Positions 50,017 through 59,960 of a stretch of DNA of 64,000 nucleotides are shown here, piece after piece (within the stretch, counting starts at the first letter, position 1; each line of letters opens with the position of its first letter). The position numbers were made by a program, and so were the translations under genes. The stretch is from Chryseobacterium tagetis. GTDB lineage: Bacteria > Bacteroidota > Bacteroidia > Flavobacteriales > Weeksellaceae. The notes below the pieces were generated by a model. It ran no database searches and had not been told where the DNA came from. It worked only from the letters and a program-made list of their open reading frames with translations. Location: positions 496,001-560,000 of the forward strand of contig NZ_JAERSE020000002.1 in NCBI RefSeq assembly GCF_016735585.2, in the 5' to 3' direction.

Positions 50017-50910
50017 CTAACTAATAGCCTTCATTTTTTTTAATAATAAGTTCAGTTTATATATATCTAGATATTTAATACTTGGATTTTCCGAAAGCAG
50101 ATTATTTTTAATTATTTTATTCAGAAAATTATATAAGAAAAGAACCAAAGAATCTACCCCTATTTTTCTTAATTTTACAGCTGTATCATAAACCTTTATA
50201 TCCTTTATAAAATTCTTGCTTTTTTCATCTTTACTCAATTTACATAAAGAATCTATCCCAATGTCTACTTTCTTTAGAAACGCAGAATTAGATGTATCAT
50301 CAAAATGAATAACAGGATTATTAAATGCAAAGTACTTTATCTGATTACTTTCAAGAAGCTTAGCAAAAACAAAGTCTTCATAACCATAATTTCTAAGCCT
50401 TTCATCAAATAAAAAACTTTCAAAAATTTTTCTTTTAATAATAAAGTTCACGGTTTTAAACAAAGAAAAATCTGAAGATCTTTCTTCATAAAAAATCTCT
50501 CTTTCCACAGAATATCTGTTTCTTAAGCTTTTTGAATATAGAGTATCTATTTTAAAATTCCCGTAAATTAACTCCACCCAGAAGTTTTTCTCAATTTCAT
50601 TTAAATAGTTTAGAAGAAAATTAGTATTATCAATTTTCACATCACAATCTAGAAAAAGTAAATAATCTCCTTTTGTATAATCAAGAAAAAGGTTTCTGAT
50701 CTTTGATCTGCCAATATTATTTTCTAGAAAAATGAATTTTTGTACCTCGCTTTGAAGATTGGAATTAATTATTTTAAAATTTTCTTCCGATGCATCATCA
50801 ATAAGAATAATTTCAGCATCTATTTCATTGTCTTCAATTTCTTTTTTTAAATCAAGAACCAACTCTCTTACATCAAAATTATAAACGGGAATACAGATAG
50901 AAAGCTTCAT
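50017..50910 (-). CDS. glycosyltransferase family 2 protein
   Basis: From the ATG at the complement of 50908-50910 the protein is 297 residues. It opens with KLSICIPVYNFDVRELV, then EIILIDDASEENFK and LFLDCDVKI (the DxD site that binds the metal and nucleotide sugar). It transfers a sugar to a surface glycan. An upstream start would run into the neighbour gene and is not needed. It is a member of the minus-strand glycan cluster. Confidence 0.87.
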   Translation of the reverse strand: MKLSICIPVYNFDVRELVLDLKKEIEDNEIDAEIILIDDASEENFKIINSNLQSEVQKFIFLENNIGRSKIRNLFLDYTKGDYLLFLDCDVKIDNTNFLLNYLNEIEKNFWVELIYGNFKIDTLYSKSLRNRYSVEREIFYEERSSDFSLFKTVNFIIKRKIFESFLFDERLRNYGYEDFVFAKLLESNQIKYFAFNNPVIHFDDTSNSAFLKKVDIGIDSLCKLSKDEKSKNFIKDIKVYDTAVKLRKIGVDSLVLFLYNFLNKIIKNNLLSENPSIKYLDIYKLNLLLKKMKAIS

Positions 50911-50914
50911 TAGA

Positions 50915-51880
50915 TTAAATTTTTTCGACAATCTTTTGTATATCAAGTTCTTCCAGACACGCCCAGTCTCCTCGATAACATTCTTTATCTCCAAAAACAG
51001 AACACGGTCTGCAGGTTAGGTCCTCTATCTGAACAACATCATCTTCACTCTGTCCAAAACCTAAAAAACCCGCATAAGGATGAGTCGACCCCCAAATAGA
51101 AATACATCTTGTTCCCATTAAACTAGCCAGATGCATATTGGCAGAATCCATAGAAATCATCAGCTCCAGTTCAGAAATTTTATTTAATTCTTCCGCAAGG
51201 CTCAATTTCCCTGATAAACTATAGGTATTGGGTATTTCCCTCTCCCACCTTTCTAAGGTCTCAGTCTCTTTCTTTCCTCCACCAAAAAAGTACACCTTCT
51301 GTTTCTGGGCCAGAATCCTTGCTAATTCGTAAGATTTTTCCAACGGAAGCATTTTCCCCTGATGTTGAGCAAAAGGCGCAAAACCAATACCTGATTTGTT
51401 ATTTGAGGTTGGTCTTAATTGATGTGAAAGATTCACTTCAAAACCCATTTCCCGAAAAACATCTGCATAACGCTCAACCGTTTTTTTCAACTGAACTTTA
51501 TTCAGGTTCCAGATATCCGTTAATCGTTCCTTTTCTTCTTTTCCCTTATTGATTTTAAAAACTTTTAAACCTTTTCTCCTGTATATTTTATCCAAAATTT
51601 TTGTTCTGATCACATCATGAAGATTGGCAATCAGATCAGGTTTAAATTCCTTTATAAGCTCATTGGCTAATCTGTTCAATCCAAAGAAACCTTTATAATC
51701 ATCCAGATTGATTCCTTTGAATATAACATTCGGAATATCTGCAAATAAACTCTCAAAATTCTTTCGGGAAACCATCACAATTTCCACATCCGGATTTTGC
51801 TCTAAAAACTCGCGGAAAACAGGAGCTGTCATTGCAACATCACCAAAAGCCGAAAAACGATATGCTAAAACTCTTGTCAC
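50915..51880 (-). CDS. glycosyltransferase family 9 (heptosyltransferase-like)
   Basis: The 321-residue protein starts VLAYRFSAFGDVAMTAPVF, the GT9 nucleotide-sugar opening. In the C-terminal half it has ISMDSANMHLASLMGTRCIS and WGSTHPYAGF, the motif that binds ADP-heptose in WaaC/F. It probably adds a sugar to the LPS core. It ends 4 bases before the GT2 start. Confidence 0.88.
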   Translation of the reverse strand: MTRVLAYRFSAFGDVAMTAPVFREFLEQNPDVEIVMVSRKNFESLFADIPNVIFKGINLDDYKGFFGLNRLANELIKEFKPDLIANLHDVIRTKILDKIYRRKGLKVFKINKGKEEKERLTDIWNLNKVQLKKTVERYADVFREMGFEVNLSHQLRPTSNNKSGIGFAPFAQHQGKMLPLEKSYELARILAQKQKVYFFGGGKKETETLERWEREIPNTYSLSGKLSLAEELNKISELELMISMDSANMHLASLMGTRCISIWGSTHPYAGFLGFGQSEDDVVQIEDLTCRPCSVFGDKECYRGDWACLEELDIQKIVEKI

Positions 51881-51882
51881 AA

Positions 51883-52302
51883 TTACGATTTCAACTGATA
51901 AGCAACTGCGTAAAATTTAATTTGCTTTGTCATTGCCATTAAGCCATTGGCTCTGGAAGGAGAAAGAAATTCCTGCAAACCGATTTCAGCAATAAATTCG
52001 AAATCAGAATCCAAAATTTCCTGTGTAGAATGACCACTGTAAATGCTCACTAAAAGAGAAACAATACCTTTTGGCAAAATACCGTCAGAATCAGCATCAA
52101 AAAACAATTTTCCGTCTTTGAATTCTGCATCGATCCATACTTTACTTTGGCAGCCCTTGATCAGGTTTTCATCAGTTTTTTTATCCTCAGAAAGCCCTTT
52201 CAGTTCCTTCCCAAGATCAATGATGTATTCATATTTCTGCTCCCAATCGTCAAGAAACGCAAATTCGTCAATAATTTCCTGCTGTTTTTCCTTAATGGTC
52301 AT
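51883..52302 (-). CDS. sufE: SufE family protein
   Basis: The 139-residue protein matches SufE: FAFLDDWEQKYEYIIDLGKE at the start, ENLIKGCQSKVWID with the persulfide-accepting Cys, and GIVSLLVSIYSGHS later. It takes sulfur from SufS for iron-sulfur cluster assembly. No other suf gene is near; its location inside a glycan cluster is probably chance. It ends 2 bases before the GT9 start. Confidence 0.93.
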   Translation of the reverse strand: MTIKEKQQEIIDEFAFLDDWEQKYEYIIDLGKELKGLSEDKKTDENLIKGCQSKVWIDAEFKDGKLFFDADSDGILPKGIVSLLVSIYSGHSTQEILDSDFEFIAEIGLQEFLSPSRANGLMAMTKQIKFYAVAYQLKS

Positions 52303-52441
52303 GTTCTGTACTTTCTTTCTGCAAAGATACTAAATTTTACAGTTTTTTAATTTTATGTTAAATTTAGACTGAACAGCCAGAAGTATAACTCAGAGAGCGA
52401 AATTAGTCTAAATTATGGTGATTTTTAATGTATAATAGAAA

Positions 52442-53545
52442 CTAAAAACTTTGAGAAGCCTTTTCAAAGACTTGTAATAATTTTACTTCTTCATTTTCCC
52501 AGCAAAGGACATTCGCCGCTTTTTCAAGTTCAGTTTGATAATTTTGACGTCCTCTATCAAAAACTATTTTTAGTGCTTCAGCAATTGTAGAAGGTTCATG
52601 GTTTTTAATGATCTCTCCTACATCAAACTGATTTTTAATTTTTTGCATTTCGGGAAGACCAGATAAAATTAAAGGAACCCTCGCCTGAATGCAATCCAGA
52701 ACCTTATTTGGTAAAGAATAATAATAACTCTCTCCCCCATTTTCTTCGATGCTCATTCCGCAATCTACCGTCAGTGTAATTTCTCTTAAATCATCAGGAT
52801 GTAATTTTCCCAAAAACTGAACCTTATGCTGAAGATTTTCTTTCATCACCAATTCTTCATATTCCTTTTTTTTTGGTCCGTCTCCTGCAATTTGAAAAAC
52901 AACATTTTCTACATGATGCATTGCCAAAATTGCTTTCTCGATTCCGCGGAAAGGATTGATCGCTCCTTGGTATAAAAGAACTTTAGGATTGTTATCCGGA
53001 ATTTTCTGATGAAAATTAAATTTTCTTGGAGCATTCTGAACCACAACGGGATCGATTCCGTATCGATTTTTGAACCAATTGGCATATCCTGAACTCGCTG
53101 TAATCATCAATTTGATCTTCGGAATAATTGTCTTTTCCAGAGATCTCCACAATTTTTGTGACATTTTGCCCTGAATCGCAGGCATTTCGGAAAAAATTTC
53201 ATGACTGTCAAAAATTAACGGAATATTCAGTTTTTTAGCCATCAGATAATTCGGAAGCAAGGCATCTAAATCATTGGCATGAAGAATGGTATCTTTATCT
53301 GCTTTTTGCTTTAATTGATGGTATAATTTCCAGTTAAATTCAAAATATGCTGTTTTTAAACTTTTTGATGTTAACTCTATTCTGGAAAATGGATACGGTC
53401 GAGACATTTCTTCTGCTCCGTTCCAATCATTTCCGATCAGTTCAATATCATATCCGTTTTCATATAAAGTTCTGCAAACCTTTTCTATACGCTGATCCGT
53501 ATATAAGTTACTGAATGCTGAAGTAATAATTTTTCTCCTGCCCAT
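52442..53545 (-). CDS. glycosyltransferase family 4 protein
   Basis: The 367-residue protein has the GT-B layout. The first half has LHANDLDALLPNYL and FDSHEIFSEMPA; the second half has VLLYQGAINPFRGIEKAI then GDGPKKKEYEEL and a GGESYYYSLPNKVLD motif that binds the sugar donor. It acts at the inner membrane in glycan synthesis. It overlaps the stop of the upstream small membrane gene by one base. Confidence 0.9.
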   Translation of the reverse strand: MGRRKIITSAFSNLYTDQRIEKVCRTLYENGYDIELIGNDWNGAEEMSRPYPFSRIELTSKSLKTAYFEFNWKLYHQLKQKADKDTILHANDLDALLPNYLMAKKLNIPLIFDSHEIFSEMPAIQGKMSQKLWRSLEKTIIPKIKLMITASSGYANWFKNRYGIDPVVVQNAPRKFNFHQKIPDNNPKVLLYQGAINPFRGIEKAILAMHHVENVVFQIAGDGPKKKEYEELVMKENLQHKVQFLGKLHPDDLREITLTVDCGMSIEENGGESYYYSLPNKVLDCIQARVPLILSGLPEMQKIKNQFDVGEIIKNHEPSTIAEALKIVFDRGRQNYQTELEKAANVLCWENEEVKLLQVFEKASQSF

Positions 53546-53769
53546 TACTTCTTTTTATCTACCAAAAGGTGGTAAATTTGTATAAAGCAAATTAATCCGT
53601 TGGGAATAATTACAGGCCAAAGCATTCCGCTGAAAATGCCATAAATGACAAAACAGATACAGCCTATCATATTTACAATCCTGATTTTTCTTATATCTTT
53701 CAATATGAAGCTCAGCACGATAAAAAGTGAAGCGGAATATCCGACATAAGTAGCAATTTCGGGAATCAT
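53545..53769 (-). CDS. small membrane protein (YgjV/CBU_0592-like)
   Basis: From the ATG at the complement of 53767-53769 the protein is 74 residues with two or three helices: EIATYVGYSASLFIVLSF, then IRIVNMIGCICFVIYGIFSG. The pattern resembles the CBU_0592/YgjV family of short membrane proteins. In flavobacteria it is often wrongly named uroporphyrinogen decarboxylase. Its stop overlaps the GT4 start (TAATG). A longer frame begins 13 codons upstream. Confidence 0.7.
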   Translation of the reverse strand: MIPEIATYVGYSASLFIVLSFILKDIRKIRIVNMIGCICFVIYGIFSGMLWPVIIPNGLICFIQIYHLLVDKKK

Positions 53770-53921
53770 GAGAAAATTTTTGAGGATAACAAACTTAATC
53801 ATTTTCAATAAGATAATAAAATTTTTTCTGCCATATCGTCATTTATTGATTTTTGGTAAAATATTTGTAATTTAGATAATGAATAAATGGCAATGTTGCT
53901 TTTATTCTAATGAGATATATT

Positions 53922-56459
53922 ATGGATTATAAGTTTTCACAAGGTTTGAGCCAAGTGTTCAAACAAAGCAAAAGCGAAGCTAAACGGCTGAAAAGTGAAT
54001 TTCTTAATACAGAACATCTACTTTTAGGTATTATAAAAACGGAAAACTCTGCAAAAGAAATCCTTCAAAACCTTAATGCGGATTTAACACAAATCAGAAG
54101 AAAAATTGAAACTCTAAATACAGCAAGTCTTAATCCTATTTCTGAAGAGGTTACCAATATTTCTTTCACCAAAATGGCAGATCATGCTATTAAACGTGCG
54201 GAGTTAGAATGCAGACAATATAAGAGCAATGAAATTAATACCGTTCATTTGCTTTTAGGCATTCTTTATAAATATGAAGACCCTACTTCAAATATTTTAG
54301 GAGCTTATGATATCGACTATGAAGGCGTTTCAAGAGAATATCAAACAATGCTTAAAAATTCCGGACAGGCACCGCAAATGAGTGCTTACGACGACGATGA
54401 TGAAAGAGAGGAATTTGAGCAAATGAGAAAGCCTACAGGAAATTTAGGTTCTGCTAAAAGTAAAACTCCTACTTTGGATAACTTTGGTAGAGACCTGACT
54501 TCTTTGGCAAGAGATGGTAAACTGGATCCTGTAATCGGGCGTGAGAAAGAAATTGAGAGAGTTTCTCAGATCTTATCACGTAGAAAGAAAAACAATCCGC
54601 TTCTTATCGGGGAGCCTGGAGTTGGTAAATCTGCGATTGCGGAAGGTTTGGCATTAAGAATTCAACAGAAAAAAGTATCCAGAGTTCTTTACGGAAAACG
54701 AGTGATCACTTTGGATCTGGCAAGTTTGGTTGCCGGAACTAAATACCGTGGTCAGTTTGAAGAAAGAATGAAGGCTATTATGACCGAGCTGGAGAAAAAC
54801 AGAGATGTCATCTTATTTATTGATGAGCTTCACACTATTGTAGGTGCGGGAAGTTCAACAGGAAGTTTAGATGCATCGAATATGTTTAAACCGGCTTTGG
54901 CAAGAGGAGAAATTCAATGCATCGGGGCGACTACTTTGGATGAATACCGTCAGTACATTGAAAAAGATGGTGCTTTAGAAAGAAGATTCCAGAAAGTAAT
55001 GGTAGAGCCTACTTCTATTGATGAAACCATTCAGATTTTGAATCAGATCAAAGACAAGTATGAAGAACATCACAATGTAATTTATACACCGGAAGCAATT
55101 GCCGCGTGTGTCAATTTGACATCAAGATATATTACAGACCGTTTCTTACCGGACAAAGCAATTGATGCGATGGACGAAGCCGGATCTCGTGTTTATATTA
55201 AAAACATGAAAGTTCCTACTGAAATCATTGATTTTGAAAAGAAAATCGAGGATATCAAGGAAATGAAGCAAAAAGCGGTAAAAGCTCAGGATTATCTTGA
55301 AGCAAGAAAGTTGAAGGATGAAGAGGAAAGACTTCAGATGGAACTGAATGCAGCTCAGGATAAATGGGACAAAGACGTGAAGGAGAAAAAAGAAACCGTA
55401 ACAGAAGAAAATGTTGCAGAAGTGGTTTCTATGATGAGTGGAGTTCCTGTAACCAAGGTTGGTAAAAATGAGCTTGATAAATTAGCTCAGATGGATGATA
55501 AACTGAACGGAAAAGTAATCGGACAGGAAGATGCTGTGAAAAAAGTAGTGAAAGCTATTCAAAGAAACAGAGCCGGTCTTAAAGATCCGAACCGTCCTAT
55601 TGGTACATTCATTTTCTTAGGAACAACAGGAGTTGGTAAAACTGAGTTGGCCAAAGTAATGGCAAGAGAATTATTCGAATCTGATGAATCTTTGATCAGA
55701 ATCGATATGAGTGAGTACATGGAAAAATTCGCGGTTTCAAGATTGGTTGGTGCGCCTCCGGGATACGTTGGATACGAAGAAGGCGGACAATTAACTGAAG
55801 CTGTAAGAAGAAAACCTTATGCTGTGGTTCTTTTGGATGAGATCGAAAAAGCTCACCCGGATGTATTCAATATCTTGTTACAGATCTTAGATGAAGGTCA
55901 TGTTACTGACAGTTTGGGCAGAAAAATTGATTTTAGAAATACTATTATCATTCTTACTTCAAACATCGGAACAAGAGATCTTAAAGATTTCGGAGATGGT
56001 GTAGGATTCGGAACATCTGCTAAGAAAACAAGTTCTGATACGAGAGCGAGAAGCACGATCGAAAATGCTCTTAAAAAAGCATTTGCTCCGGAATTCTTAA
56101 ACAGAATTGACGACATTGTGATTTTCAACTCTCTTGAACAAACTGATATCAAGAAAATCATTGATCTTGAACTTGGTAAATTGTACAGCAGACTTGAAAA
56201 ATTAGGATATAAAGTTGAATTAACTGATGAAGCAAAAGACTTTATTTCTGAAAAAGGCTGGGATAAAGATTTTGGAGCAAGACCATTGAAACGAGCTATC
56301 CAGAAATACATTGAAGATTTATTGGCAGAAATGCTTGTAAATAAGCAATTAAGTGAAGGAGAAACTGTAATTCTTGATCTTAACGAGGCAAAAGACGGTT
56401 TGATAGGAAAAGCACCAAAAGCGAAAAAATCATCGGCTGAAAAGTCTTCTCAATCGTAA
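53922..56459 (+). CDS. clpC: ATP-dependent Clp protease ATP-binding subunit ClpC
   Basis: From the ATG at 53922 the protein is 845 residues. It has two Clp N repeats (SEFLNTEHLLLGIIK and NEINTVHLLLGILY), the first AAA+ module with GEPGVGKSA and DELHTIVGAG, a UVR-like coiled-coil linker, and the second AAA+ module with GTTGVGKTELAK and a C-terminal D2-small domain. It unfolds proteins for ClpP. The short start (MDYKFSQGLSQVFK) is the conserved one. It is a single gene with a strong terminator. Confidence 0.95.
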   Translation: MDYKFSQGLSQVFKQSKSEAKRLKSEFLNTEHLLLGIIKTENSAKEILQNLNADLTQIRRKIETLNTASLNPISEEVTNISFTKMADHAIKRAELECRQYKSNEINTVHLLLGILYKYEDPTSNILGAYDIDYEGVSREYQTMLKNSGQAPQMSAYDDDDEREEFEQMRKPTGNLGSAKSKTPTLDNFGRDLTSLARDGKLDPVIGREKEIERVSQILSRRKKNNPLLIGEPGVGKSAIAEGLALRIQQKKVSRVLYGKRVITLDLASLVAGTKYRGQFEERMKAIMTELEKNRDVILFIDELHTIVGAGSSTGSLDASNMFKPALARGEIQCIGATTLDEYRQYIEKDGALERRFQKVMVEPTSIDETIQILNQIKDKYEEHHNVIYTPEAIAACVNLTSRYITDRFLPDKAIDAMDEAGSRVYIKNMKVPTEIIDFEKKIEDIKEMKQKAVKAQDYLEARKLKDEEERLQMELNAAQDKWDKDVKEKKETVTEENVAEVVSMMSGVPVTKVGKNELDKLAQMDDKLNGKVIGQEDAVKKVVKAIQRNRAGLKDPNRPIGTFIFLGTTGVGKTELAKVMARELFESDESLIRIDMSEYMEKFAVSRLVGAPPGYVGYEEGGQLTEAVRRKPYAVVLLDEIEKAHPDVFNILLQILDEGHVTDSLGRKIDFRNTIIILTSNIGTRDLKDFGDGVGFGTSAKKTSSDTRARSTIENALKKAFAPEFLNRIDDIVIFNSLEQTDIKKIIDLELGKLYSRLEKLGYKVELTDEAKDFISEKGWDKDFGARPLKRAIQKYIEDLLAEMLVNKQLSEGETVILDLNEAKDGLIGKAPKAKKSSAEKSSQS

Positions 56460-56479
56460 ATACGTAATTTAATTATATT

Positions 56480-56507
56480 AAAAGCATCGGAGATTTCCGA
56501 TGCTTTT
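56480..56507 (+). terminator. terminator of clpC
   Basis: Twelve-base perfect arms AAAAGCATCGGA and TCCGATGCTTTT with a 4-base loop, followed by more T. Confidence 0.9.
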
Positions 56508-56582
56508 TTGTTATAATAATAACTGTAATTTATTTTATTTATATTTACTACAATTAAATCACTCATTTTTGAAAAATATAAT

Positions 56583-58406
56583 ATGAAATTAAATTTTTTA
56601 TCTTTTATCTTGCTCTCCACTTCTCTATTCTCCCAATCATCCTTCTATTATGAAAGAAATTGGGGTACGTATTTTGGAGGTACATCTACTGGTGTGCAAA
56701 AAATCTACGAGAAAAATACCTCAGATATATATGTTGACGGGATAAGCTCATATCCATATAATAATACCACAATCGTTCCGACAACGTATTATAACCAATT
56801 TGTATTTGCCAGTAACAACTATTTTACTCCTGGAAATACTGATTCTAAAAATAATTTCAGAGGAATTTTTTCAACTTCCGGGGGGATATTATTAGCAGAA
56901 TACAATCTCTATAAAAATGCTTATTCAGACAAAATTATCCCCGCTCACAGAGACGAGTCTGGAAATAGATATGACTTGGAATCAGATCTTATCAACTATC
57001 CTACATTATCAAACATGAGTTGGCAAACTTCTAATGTCACCAATGATGATTCTATACTTTCAAAATATGATTCCAACGGAAATTTAGTATGGCAAACATA
57101 TGTCCCTGAAAATTTAGATTCCGATTTTTTCATTAAAACAGATAATACGGACAATATTTATATTGCAGGAACTACAAAATGGCAAAATTTAGGAGATCCC
57201 GGAACATATGACCCCTCTTTTACCTATGTTTCGTCACCACAGGGAGGCCCTCTTTCCAATTCTTATGTCGTAAAGCTTAATTCTCAAGGTCAAAAAATAT
57301 GGGCTACCTATATTCCTTCAAAAACAATTAGTGATATTGATCTATTTGACAACAACCTATATATTGCTACAGGAGAGGATATTAATACTTCTGTTTCTAC
57401 ATTAGCAACATCAGGTACTTTCCAACAAGCTAAAGCCGTGAATTCTATTATAAAATTAAACGGAAACACCGGCAATCGAATCTGGGGAACTTACTATGGT
57501 GTACCCAACAATATTACCCATGGTACGATTAAAAACATAAGAGTAACAGAAACAGGAGTTTATATTTTAGGAACCACTACAACTCCCGGAACATATTATG
57601 GAGAAGAAGGGGCACATTTAGCGAGTAGCTTGGATGGATGGGATTTGTTTATTACAAAATTTAATGATTCAGGAAATAGGACCTGGACAACCTATTTAAA
57701 CACAGCAGGTATAGAATTGATTTTGAATAGCAATCATAATCTTGATGTTAAGGATGATAAAATTATCGTATCAGGAAGCACCACTGGAAATCAAAACATT
57801 GCAACTCCAGGGGCTTTTCAAGATGTAAAGCCGAGCGCTAATGGTGTATTCGACATCTTTTTTTCCATGTTCAATACATCTGGTGTACATTTATTTACTT
57901 CTTATTATGGAGGGCCTGTAACACCTCCATCAGGAAGTTCAGGAGCTAATTTGCTATCTGTAATCAATTGCAAATTCTCTGCAAATTCAAATGCTTTTTT
58001 CCTTTACGGATCTGCATCTTCACTTTCCGGTTATACGACCAGTAACGGTCACCAGCAAACCTTGACATTTCCGCCAGGAATGAATGAAGGAGGAGCTGGA
58101 TACATTGCAAAATTTAGTCCTACAAATTTATCTGTTTCAGAAGCTGATCTTGGTGAGAATTTGAAATTATATGATAATCCTAACAAAGGCTCATTTGTTT
58201 TGACAGGAAATATTCTTACGAAAGAGCCTCATTTTGTATGCATAAATGATATGACCGGAAGATTGATCTATTCTAAAAGAATTGAAAACAATAAATCTGT
58301 GAATTTTGATTTGGAAGACATTTTATCCAACGGAAATTATATTCTATCCTTAAAAAATTCCAATCAACAATTTATAAAAAGCTTTAAATTAATTATAAAA
58401 AAATAA
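56583..58406 (+). CDS. T9SS-secreted protein with beta-propeller-like (SBBP) repeats
   Basis: The 607-residue protein has a signal peptide (about 1-18, ending LFSQS). The centre consists of repeats of the SBBP type: WGTYFGG near the start, then WGTYYGVP, WTTYLNTAG and FTSYYGGP, each about 100 residues apart. The last 80 residues form a type A sorting domain (ENLKLYDNPNKGSF, then NDMTGRLIY and ILSNGNYILSLKN). It should be exported by type IX secretion to the surface or medium. Binding partner unknown. Confidence 0.85.
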   Translation: MKLNFLSFILLSTSLFSQSSFYYERNWGTYFGGTSTGVQKIYEKNTSDIYVDGISSYPYNNTTIVPTTYYNQFVFASNNYFTPGNTDSKNNFRGIFSTSGGILLAEYNLYKNAYSDKIIPAHRDESGNRYDLESDLINYPTLSNMSWQTSNVTNDDSILSKYDSNGNLVWQTYVPENLDSDFFIKTDNTDNIYIAGTTKWQNLGDPGTYDPSFTYVSSPQGGPLSNSYVVKLNSQGQKIWATYIPSKTISDIDLFDNNLYIATGEDINTSVSTLATSGTFQQAKAVNSIIKLNGNTGNRIWGTYYGVPNNITHGTIKNIRVTETGVYILGTTTTPGTYYGEEGAHLASSLDGWDLFITKFNDSGNRTWTTYLNTAGIELILNSNHNLDVKDDKIIVSGSTTGNQNIATPGAFQDVKPSANGVFDIFFSMFNTSGVHLFTSYYGGPVTPPSGSSGANLLSVINCKFSANSNAFFLYGSASSLSGYTTSNGHQQTLTFPPGMNEGGAGYIAKFSPTNLSVSEADLGENLKLYDNPNKGSFVLTGNILTKEPHFVCINDMTGRLIYSKRIENNKSVNFDLEDILSNGNYILSLKNSNQQFIKSFKLIIKK

Positions 58407-58412
58407 CTATAA

Positions 58413-58440
58413 AAAAGCTCCGAATAATATCGGAGCTTTT
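58413..58440 (+). terminator. terminator of the T9SS protein gene
   Basis: Arms AAAAGCTCCGA and TCGGAGCTTTT (58413-58423 and 58430-58440), 6-base loop. Confidence 0.88.
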
Positions 58441-58533
58441 CCATTTTCAACAACATAATTAATTTATTTTTTCACTCAACAATGATTAATTGACAAAATT
58501 CATTACTTTTATTGAACCAAAATATTAATTAAT

Positions 58534-58914
58534 ATGAAAATGAGAAAAACATTTTTACTGTTAAGTATTCCATTACTTAGCATTTTATCCTGTGCTAACG
58601 AAAATATTGCCACTTCTGCCCTACCAGAAATTTCTAAACCTGAAGCTGTTCAAAAATTCAATCTGGCGATCAAAAAGGTAGCCATGGAAAAAGAGCCTGC
58701 TCCTGAAAGACCAAAAACCTCCGCTGAGCTTAGTGATTATAAGAAAGACATGTTATTACCCGCTGCAAAAGACCTTATTGCTTCCACAGGGGTCACCTAT
58801 TCTGAAATTGAAAAAAGAACGGAAAACGACAGAGAAAAGATTCTAAAATGGGCTGTACAGGTCTATGGTGAATACAATAAGCAAATTAATAAAAACTACC
58901 AATCACAAAATTAA
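58534..58914 (+). CDS. lipoprotein of duplicated unit, copy 1
   Basis: The 126-residue protein has a lipobox ILSC (Cys19), then a short mature part of helices: EISKPEAVQKFNLAIKKVAM, SAELSDYKKDMLLPAAKDL, and EKRTENDREKILKWAVQVY. No family is known to me. A second ATG at 58540 may be the true start, since copy 2 begins there. Copy 2 (59582-59956) differs at 11 of about 122 aligned residues by my count. It is followed after 4 bases by a secreted protein gene. Confidence 0.75.
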   Translation: MKMRKTFLLLSIPLLSILSCANENIATSALPEISKPEAVQKFNLAIKKVAMEKEPAPERPKTSAELSDYKKDMLLPAAKDLIASTGVTYSEIEKRTENDREKILKWAVQVYGEYNKQINKNYQSQN

Positions 58915-58918
58915 AACC

Positions 58919-59467
58919 ATGAAAAAACTAATTTTACTTGCCACATTTTTCTCTTCGTTTTGCCTTTCAGCGCAAGATCTTTACATTCAAAATTACACAG
59001 ATACAGTTATTCAATTCGTTATTTGGAGACTAAATCCTTCAAATGTTGCGGGAAACTGCAGTCCGAATCTTCAATCCGCGAGCTCTGGAGGAATGTCAAC
59101 TTTAACTTATGCTCCGGTAACCAATACAGTTCCTGCTGAAGCTTATTATTATGCGGACATAAATACGTCCAATTCATTTAATCCAAGTTATCCATCCACA
59201 CCTTTAATTGATTCATGGACGTATGACAATAATTATTCTACTCCATATACTCTTCCGTCAAACCCAGTTCCTGCAGCCTATATTACAGGATCACAATGGG
59301 GAGGTATAAAACTTGGTGTACAGGACCACTTTGGAAATAATATAGGAGGCTATTATTCTTTAGGTCTTAATTGTGGATCAACAGCACCTAACACCTCTTT
59401 TTCAGGAGTAATTCAAGGAAGCTATTTCCAATTTGGTGGAGCAGATTGGTATGTCCTTTTTAATTAA
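58919..59467 (+). CDS. secreted protein of duplicated unit, copy 1
   Basis: From the ATG at 58919 the protein is 182 residues. Signal peptide about 1-18 (ends LSAQ). The mature part is beta-rich and low in charge: YIQNYTDTVIQF, CSPNLQS, WGGIKLGVQDHFGNNIGGYY, and a final GGADWYVLFN. The same landmarks occur in copy 2, but other parts differ strongly. Function unknown. It probably pairs with the lipoprotein encoded just upstream. Confidence 0.75.
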   Translation: MKKLILLATFFSSFCLSAQDLYIQNYTDTVIQFVIWRLNPSNVAGNCSPNLQSASSGGMSTLTYAPVTNTVPAEAYYYADINTSNSFNPSYPSTPLIDSWTYDNNYSTPYTLPSNPVPAAYITGSQWGGIKLGVQDHFGNNIGGYYSLGLNCGSTAPNTSFSGVIQGSYFQFGGADWYVLFN

Positions 59468-59581
59468 TCCAAATAGGATGACATTGAAATTATAGATCAA
59501 AGGTCTATTCATCAGTTCGTCATCAATATTGTCTTTACATTCATTAATAATAAATCATTCACCATTTCAAAAAATAATATC

Positions 59582-59956
59582 ATGAAAAAAACATTTTTAC
59601 TGTTAAGTATTTCACTACTTACCTTTTTATCCTGTGCCAACGAAAATGCAGCTACTGCTGCACTCCCGGAAATTTCTAAACCTGAAGCCGTTCAAAAATT
59701 CAATCTGGCGATCAAAAAAGTAGCCATGGAAAAAGAACCTGCTTCTGAAAGACCAAAAACTTCGGCTGAGCTTAGTGATTATAAGAAAGACATGCTAATT
59801 CCTGCAGCCAAAGATCTTATAGCAAGTACAGGAGTCACTTATTCTGAAATTGAAAAAAGAACAGAAAATGACAGAGAAAAGATTTTAAAATGGGCTGTAG
59901 AAGTCTATGGTGAATACAATAAGCAAATTAATCAAAATTACAAATCAGCAAATTAA
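59582..59956 (+). CDS. lipoprotein of duplicated unit, copy 2
   Basis: The 124-residue protein is about 91 percent identical to copy 1 by my count, with lipobox FLSC. It has the same helical mature part (SAELSDYKKDMLIPAAKDL). The two DNA copies are also alike, so the duplication is recent or kept alike by conversion. It is followed after 4 bases by its own secreted gene. Confidence 0.75.
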   Translation: MKKTFLLLSISLLTFLSCANENAATAALPEISKPEAVQKFNLAIKKVAMEKEPASERPKTSAELSDYKKDMLIPAAKDLIASTGVTYSEIEKRTENDREKILKWAVEVYGEYNKQINQNYKSAN

Positions 59957-59960
59957 AACC

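Noticed and set aside
53545..53769. uroporphyrinogen decarboxylase
   Set aside because: The protein is a 74-residue membrane protein, far too short and without the enzyme's motifs.
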